DNA of 64,000 nt, taken from Siphonodentalium dalli (Eukaryota; Mollusca; Scaphopoda; Gadilida; Siphonodentaliidae). Of this stretch, positions 58,828-64,000 are shown one piece after another. Position numbers and translations under genes: made by a program. The stretch is from NCBI GenBank assembly GCA_032622095.1, contig CP136061.1, positions 42,415,797-42,479,796 of the forward strand, in the 5' to 3' direction. Each line of letters starts with the position of its first letter. Positions within the stretch are counted from its first letter, which is position 1. The notes under the pieces are model-generated. The model saw nothing but the letters and a program-made list of their open reading frames with translations, made no database searches and had not been told where the DNA came from.

Positions 58828-58941
58828 GCGCGTGTTTTGATCAGTGACTTTGCGGTATTGGTTGCGATCATTCTTATGGTTGGACTTGATGCGCTTCTTG
58901 GAATTCCGACTCCTAAACTTCTTGTGCCTGTAGATTTTGCT
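58828..58941 (+). CDS. SLC4A-like: SLC4 exon 6 of those seen (TM7)
   Basis: 114 bp, 38 codons, phase 0 at both ends, between 'attctag' and 'gtaagt'. It reads 'ARVLISDFAVLVAIILMVGL' and 'DALLGIPTPKLLVPVDFA'. The 'ISDFA' and 'D.L.G.PTPKL.VP' signatures are constant in sodium-coupled SLC4 proteins. This is the only one of the four tandem copies that is full length and in frame with the next exon. Confidence 0.96.
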
Positions 58942-59012
58942 GTAAGTAGTTGATTTTTATTATCCCCCCCCCAAAAGCAAAGAAAAATTAAACTTATTTG
59001 ATTGATGTTTAA

Positions 59013-59430
59013 CCCTTTCAGTGCCAGGGGCCGATCTCATCGGCCCTAATTTACGATCTGTAAAATCAGCCCTAAAAAAATTGTTTTGTTTTTTTTTGGG
59101 TTGAATTTTGTTTGGGTATGCTTAAGCATGCTATAGCGAATTTAAAAACAAACTAGATAAAACCTTAGGGGCATGTTATAACAAAACTATCACCAAGTAT
59201 TCATAGTAATTATTTTTATGCCCATGAAAAACGTAAGATTCCCTGGCACTAAACCTACAAAATAAGTCTGTTAAAGAATATAAAAAATAATAACAAATGA
59301 TGAAAAATTATTAGGCCAATGCATTCTCTTATATATGCGAGGCGACCTATGGTCGACTCGCATATATAAGAGAATGCATTGGCACAGGGTATATGGGTTG
59401 ATACAAAAATCGGACCTGGCACTGAAAGGG
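59013..59430 (-). mobile_element. PB-B MITE, copy 3 (inverted, long form)
   Basis: 418 bp between TTAA 59009-59012 and 59431-59434. Ends are CCCTTTCAGTGCCAGGGG and 'cctggcactgaaaggg'. It contains 'gccgatctcatcggcc' near the left end, one core palindrome at about 59314-59382, and about 200 bp of extra internal sequence compared with the other copies. Confidence 0.85.
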
Positions 59431-59477
59431 TTAATTGAACTTATCCTTCGTGGAGAGAATAAAGTTAGTTTAATGCA

Positions 59478-60050
59478 CAGGTCCCCAGAACAAAAATTGA
59501 CCCCACCCCAATAATACTTAATCCTATAGAAAGGTATCCAACTTGGCCAGGCCATTTGAAAATTTAAATTTGCTTCCAGGTTTATGAAACTGATTTTTTC
59601 AATAAACACGAGAGATATGAGGCCATCATGTGGCCTGATTGGTTTGAATTGATCAGTAAACAATTCCGCTTTTATGATGTATAATATATATGTTCCACTT
59701 ACTGTTGAGTGTGTTTTTGAAGTGCAAGTCAGTGTAAAAATCCGACTATTTGACCCAGTTTAACAGACGCTATCTCAAAGAGTGAAATTTTACAGCCGGT
59801 TTGTGTCAGACCTGTGCTCAAAACCAGAGTTTTTCTTAACCAATTTTTACATGTGATACATCAAATTGAAGAGTAATAAAATATCTTTCTACCTATATAT
59901 GAGGCATTTATAACAAAAACAGTTTTTGTGTATTTTGAACCTCATTGTGGACTTTGTAAAAACGATAACAAATTAGGCCCGGCCAAGTTGGATAACTTTC
60001 TATAGGATTAAGTACTATTGGGGGGGGTAAATTTTTGTTCTGGTGACCTG
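59478..60050. mobile_element. 573-bp element with about 70-bp terminal inverted repeats
   Basis: Starts CAGGTCCCCAGAACAAAAAT and ends with the inverse 'atttttgttctggtgacctg'. The inverted match continues through 'taatcctatagaaag' and 'ccaacttggcc'. The target duplication is unclear. No coding capacity; a MITE of unassigned superfamily. Confidence 0.85.
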
Positions 60051-60249
60051 TGGTTTAACAGACATGGCTCATTCGATTGCCAAAATTATACATATATAAT
60101 TTGGAAAATGGCATCCCAAAACATCATATATTTACGCTGAAAATTTCCAAAATATTGTCGATATAGCACTGAAAATGATAGTTTTGTTTCTTATATTTTT
60201 TATAAATTTGAGTTCATTTCATTTAAAATTTTTGAATCAGTGGCAGGGT

Positions 60250-60780
60250 CCGCGCTGGCCCGAATTTTTTTTTTGCCAAATGAAAATAATTTTTGCCAAA
60301 TATTGTTAGAAGTTGCCAAATTCTATCAGTTCTACAACATTGTGCCTTTTATTTTGACTATTTCCACAATCTCTGCTTGAGTGGCCATTGACATCGATAG
60401 TAAAGCAGTTAATTACTGATAATTCTCACCTCTATACTTGGGTTTATCATAGAATAATAAACCAACAACATAACAATGGAATTGTGGAAGGGTGTCTTCA
60501 TCAGAAACGCATGTCGAAACAAAGAGGATTAGCTATGTAAACACCACTACCAGATACTAATGATATCGGATTAATGGTATCTTGATAGAGGTGATAACTT
60601 TTCATAACCTTATAAATCACCACTAATATCAGTGATGAAAGATTTTCCTGTAATGAGTGGTATTAGTTGACAAATATTATTAAACTTTCTTTAGGAATAA
60701 AAAGTGACTTGCCAAATTTTTTGCCAAATGTGAATTATTTTTGCCATTGGCAAATTTGGCAAGTGGCAGCATGAACCCTG
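60250..60780. repeat. Repeat patch with recurring 'ttgccaaat'
   Basis: 'tttgccaaat' recurs at 60280, 60294, 60312 and from 60708 to 60758, the last forming a hairpin 'ttgccattggcaa'. The two clusters bracket about 390 bp, suggesting a small element with inverted, T-rich ends. No gene. Confidence 0.5.
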
Positions 60781-61015
60781 ATCAGCGGTGGCATAAAAAT
60801 TGCACATGTAGACCATGGGAAGAACATCTACAGCTGTCTTTGAAACGTTTATGTTACTACATAGTTTTGACAATTAAAACGAAGATAAAGTAATGCGTGC
60901 TTTTAATTTGTTTCATTGTTAAGATAATGCAATAAACCTTTTCCGGGAGTCACGTATTATTCCATTCCAGAATTGCAATGAATACAAATGTCACAATATC
61001 TGATTTCAAAATTCA

Positions 61016-61328
61016 GTGAGAGCTTTTTAATGAATGGCAGTAAGCCATATTTCCAACTAAATCTGAAAAGTTACCCATAATTCTGCTGTGGTTAAGGAGT
61101 CGATTATTTAGGGCATTACTGTAGTAAGTTTTCTTCAGATTGTGTTCTCCAAAGCAGTTCCAGTCTGGTTTTAATCCGACTGACATACAGTAATGCTCTA
61201 AGTAATCGACTCCTTAATGGCGAGAGCTTTCCAATGAATGGCAACAAGCCATATTTCCGACTAAATCCTGAAAAGTTACCCATAATTCTGCTGTGGTTAA
61301 GGAGTCGATTACTTAGAGCATTATACTG
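61016..61328. mobile_element. TA-MITE fragment and complete TA-MITE
   Basis: 61016-61126 is a right half ('gctgtggttaaggagtcgat' to CATTACTG). 61188-61328 is complete, with TA at 61186-61187 and 61329-61330. The complete copy ends 36 bases before the next SLC4 exon, so it overlaps the usual branch-site zone. Confidence 0.85.
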
Positions 61329-61364
61329 TATTCATAACTTTAATTTAGCAATTTTACTTTGCAG

Positions 61365-61523
61365 CCCACGATACCTGACAGAGGGTGGATTATTAGTCCA
61401 GTTAAAAATCCAATTTGGACAATAGCCGCTGCAATCATCCCCGCCCTCCTCGCAACTATTCTAATATTTATGGACCAGCAGATCACCGCAGTTATCGTGA
61501 ACAGACGAGAAAATAAACTAGTT
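61365..61523 (+). CDS. SLC4A-like: SLC4 exon 7 of those seen (TM8)
   Basis: 159 bp, 53 codons, phase 0, between 'tactttgcag' and 'gtaagt'. It reads '[19 protein letters not shown]', '[19 protein letters not shown]' and '[15 protein letters not shown]'. 'DRGW', '[19 protein letters not shown]' and 'NR.E.KL' are invariant family marks; TM8 forms part of the ion site. The next exon should begin with a 'GCGYHLDL'-type sequence. I did not find it before 64000. Confidence 0.97.
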
Positions 61524-61570
61524 GTAAGTATAATCCTATGATCCAAGTATGTTTTATCAATCTATATTAA

Positions 61571-61847
61571 CCCTTTACCCAACAGAAGGGCCCTGTGCCA
61601 ATGCATTCTCTTATATATGCAAGTCAACCATTTTTTTAGGCCAATGCATTCTCTTATATAAGCGAGGCGACCTATGGTCGACTCGCATATATAAGAGAAT
61701 GCATTGGCACAGGGCATAACTGTAACTATCACAATGTGGTCAATGAACCGGTTCCAATGATATCCATATTTGTATGGTGTTATTGAGACAGACCGAAGAT
61801 ATTTTAAGCTCTTGAAGCTTTATTTGGCCGTTTTGTTGTGTAAAGGG
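61571..61847 (+). mobile_element. PB-A MITE, copy 4 (internally deleted)
   Basis: Begins after TTAA 61567-61570 with CCCTTTACCCAACA. Most of the first palindrome and the spacer are missing, the second palindrome is nearly complete, and the right end is decayed ('tgtgtaaaggg' without TTAA). Confidence 0.8.
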
Positions 61848-61987
61848 AGTCATGTGACTGATGTAAATACTACCAGCTTTCTTATTGTCACCCGAAAACG
61901 TTTTGGGGGGGGGGACTATTGGTTAGAAAAGAGCAATACGGATATTTCCATCTACCCAAACCATTTGTTATCTGGGTGATAACATAT

Positions 61988-63705
61988 GGAAAGCCGAAGG
62001 GAACATGCTAGTTACGTGCGCTCGCGCAACAGTATGGCGATCAGACAGATTCGTAGGTTGGTGTCACCCTACTCCGTTTCACTCCATGACGTCACCAAAA
62101 ACGACGTAAAACCTCGTGGCATTCTGACATTTTTACCGTGTCGCGTTTTTGCTATGTTTATTTTATGTGTTGTTTTCGATTATTTGTTTGTCGCCGATAT
62201 CGCCATTTGTCGGGATTCCCTGTTTCTATATTTAAAACTGGCATGCTCGTAGTGAGCCTCGATTTCGATTTTTTTTCCCAGGTCAAAAAGAGTTATGACA
62301 AAAATAGATCGACCTACATTTTCTCCATCAGAACTCTACATCAATGAGTCTATAGACTCCTTCGGGACCTACATAGACTCCTTCATTTGGGTATTTTTTA
62401 CTTATAATTGGGAAGTTTTATAATTTTTGGTTCGTGCGAAGACCTATTTATATCGTGCGGGAAAAGAGAGACATTCAAAACTCGATTTCGTAATTCAACG
62501 CAATATGCTGAATAGCCAAACCTTCAGCCGAGTTCCGGGTCAAATATGACGTAACACAAAACAAAACGCATTTGTTGACACAAACACCGTTTGAAGAGTT
62601 TATTATTACATAACATGATCGTTATTGATTAATTATTGATTAATTATTGATATTTATTGTTGCATATTGGCTGCTATCAATATTTACACAAATAATATTA
62701 ATTATTTCTTATAATTGCTCCTTTGGTCAACTTTGACTATCGGAAAATGAAAATGAAAATATGCCGCTGAAAAAAATGTAATCGATATTAAAGTCTCATC
62801 CTTTCGGCAACATGGAATTGGTTTTAATTACTTAAATGATTAATATAGTAATTTGCCTTTTATCTGTGATGAAATGAGAAATGGTAATTGTCTTTTTTTT
62901 GCTAACTTTAAATTAAATAAATTAAGTAAAATACAGTAAAATTATTTTTTAAATTATTGTTTATTACATTTTTGCGCACGTTGGCATCTCTCTGAGTGCA
63001 TTCTAGTTGCTAGTTGTGATACTGACGAATGAAATATGGTGTCACAAACTGAATGTTAGTTTTAACCAATCAATCACAGTATTGCAATACAATTAAAGTT
63101 TAACAACAAGTACCGGTACGCCATTTTTAAATTCAAAGACACCATTTATAAATAATCCAACAATGCCCATCATGCAAAAGATCACAATATGCGCACAAGA
63201 ATGATAAAAAACAACAATTAGACACCCCTTCCCCCGCCCCAGAATCGTCAGCATTAGTAATTCATGTTGATGAAAGTCACCTTGGAATTTAATGGGAACT
63301 GGGGAGTTGCACTGTAGTTCACATGCCAAACACTAAGTGCTGAAACTAAAAATCCAACATTTCGCCACTGATCAGCAATGTTAAACCCAGTACTCTAAAC
63401 AACAGACTACATTCCGGGGAGAGGAGCTCCACCTAAGTTGTTATAACTTGTGCTCCAATCCCTATTCGCTCATCCTACATTAATGTGTTATAAATAAGTT
63501 TTGTTTGAAATGTTAATATGGGATGCTCAATAAAATATGAAACAACAGACTACATCAATTTCACTCGAACATTCGTTTGAAATGTAGACCTATAGGAGGC
63601 AATACATATGCCAAATCACGTTTTGTGAAGTTGAATTTCATTATTTAGTGTAGTCTGCAACTAGCAATTAGCAACTAGCAACAAGCATGTCCCCTTCGGC
63701 TTTCC
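61988..63705. mobile_element. 1.7-kb element with GGAAAGCCGAAGGG inverted ends
   Basis: Left end GGAAAGCCGAAGGGAACATG and right end 'catgtccccttcggctttcc' are inverses over about 20 bases, with further partial pairing ('ctagtt' and 'aactag'). No transposase frame is visible; short frames at 61986-62347 have no recognisable motif. It lies in the intron after the last SLC4 exon seen. It includes an AT-rich middle with 'attgattaattattgattaa' near 62625. Confidence 0.7.
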
Positions 63706-64000
63706 ATAATAACATGGTCTACATATGAGGTTTAATTCAAGTTCGAATTTGGGTATGGTCATACCATTTATGACTTAAAAATTGTATATTAATTTGGCAT
63801 CTGGATTATAATTTATTATGGTATTAGTGCAAACAATATTTATTTGAATGAAAGAACAGAACATCACATTGACAATTGTACATATAGAAAAACAAATGGT
63901 TCAAACGAGGATTGGATAGCAAGTCATAAGCCTATGGGTTTTATAGAAATCCTTTCCTCTAGAAATGTTACCCCGAGTGTCAATTCAGACAGCTACAGGG
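63706..64000. other. SLC4 intron continuing, no gene seen
   Basis: AT-rich to the end of the window. The next SLC4 exon is not present. Confidence 0.5.

Larger units (their letters stand above)
58942..61364 (+). other. SLC4 intron, 2423 bp
   Basis: Holds a PB-B MITE, a 573-bp inverted-repeat element, a patch of repeated 'ttgccaaat' (60250-60770) and TA-MITEs. No exon seen. An 'aacatcatatatttacgctg' stretch near 60120 shows nothing further. Confidence 0.7.

Overview
The window is animal (metazoan) nuclear DNA. It has GT-AG spliced exons of a bicarbonate transporter, several families of APE-type non-LTR retrotransposons, many TTAA- and TA-flanked miniature inverted-repeat elements (MITEs), micro- and minisatellites, and one 100-base assembly gap (40072-40171). 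Repeat style and the types of reverse transcriptase suggest a marine invertebrate, but I cannot name the phylum. No tRNA, rRNA, bacterial operon or CRISPR locus is visible.

The one clear host gene is on the + strand: seven consecutive internal exons of an SLC4-family sodium-coupled bicarbonate transporter. They are 42990-43136, 45059-45168, 49247-49421, 52468-52601, 56556-57021, 58828-58941 and 61365-61523. Together they give 435 codons in one continuous frame with matching splice phases. They run from the end of the cytosolic N-terminal domain through the first eight or so membrane segments. The 5' exons and the C-terminal exons were not found here and probably lie outside the window. A single exon-like minus-strand ORF with a CxxC motif lies at 41051-41246.

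Layout: (1) 1-15732 is dominated by two inverted copies of a 3.7-4.3 kb non-coding repeat (called Z here, 682-4969 and 11043-14768). A decayed LINE and a second LINE tail lie between them. The second Z copy sits inside another TTAA element (D), which defines both of its ends. (2) 15733-29150 holds a foldback MITE with a double palindrome, an inverted diverged repeat (R), a 457-bp direct repeat pair, and a retrotransposon with an intact ORF of more than 1000 codons flanked by 938-bp direct repeats. (3) 29151-42989 is repeat-rich intergenic or 5'-intronic DNA: D and C elements, several minisatellites, a decayed LINE and the gap. (4) 42990-64000 is the SLC4 gene, its introns filled with MITEs and hairpins.

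The most unusual observation is in the intron between the fifth and sixth SLC4 exons. The 3' end of the upstream exon with its splice donor is tandemly triplicated, and the acceptor with the 5' part of the downstream exon is present four times. One extra donor would add exactly 96 nt in frame. A MITE has landed one base before the third donor. Other notable points are the 938-bp direct repeats around the LINE, a palindromic core shared by two MITE families with different ends, and several long near-perfect palindromes.

Repeat names (Z, D, C, R, P, F, PB-A, PB-B, TA-MITE) are labels used only here. Boundaries and similarities were read by eye and are approximate unless a target duplication fixes them.
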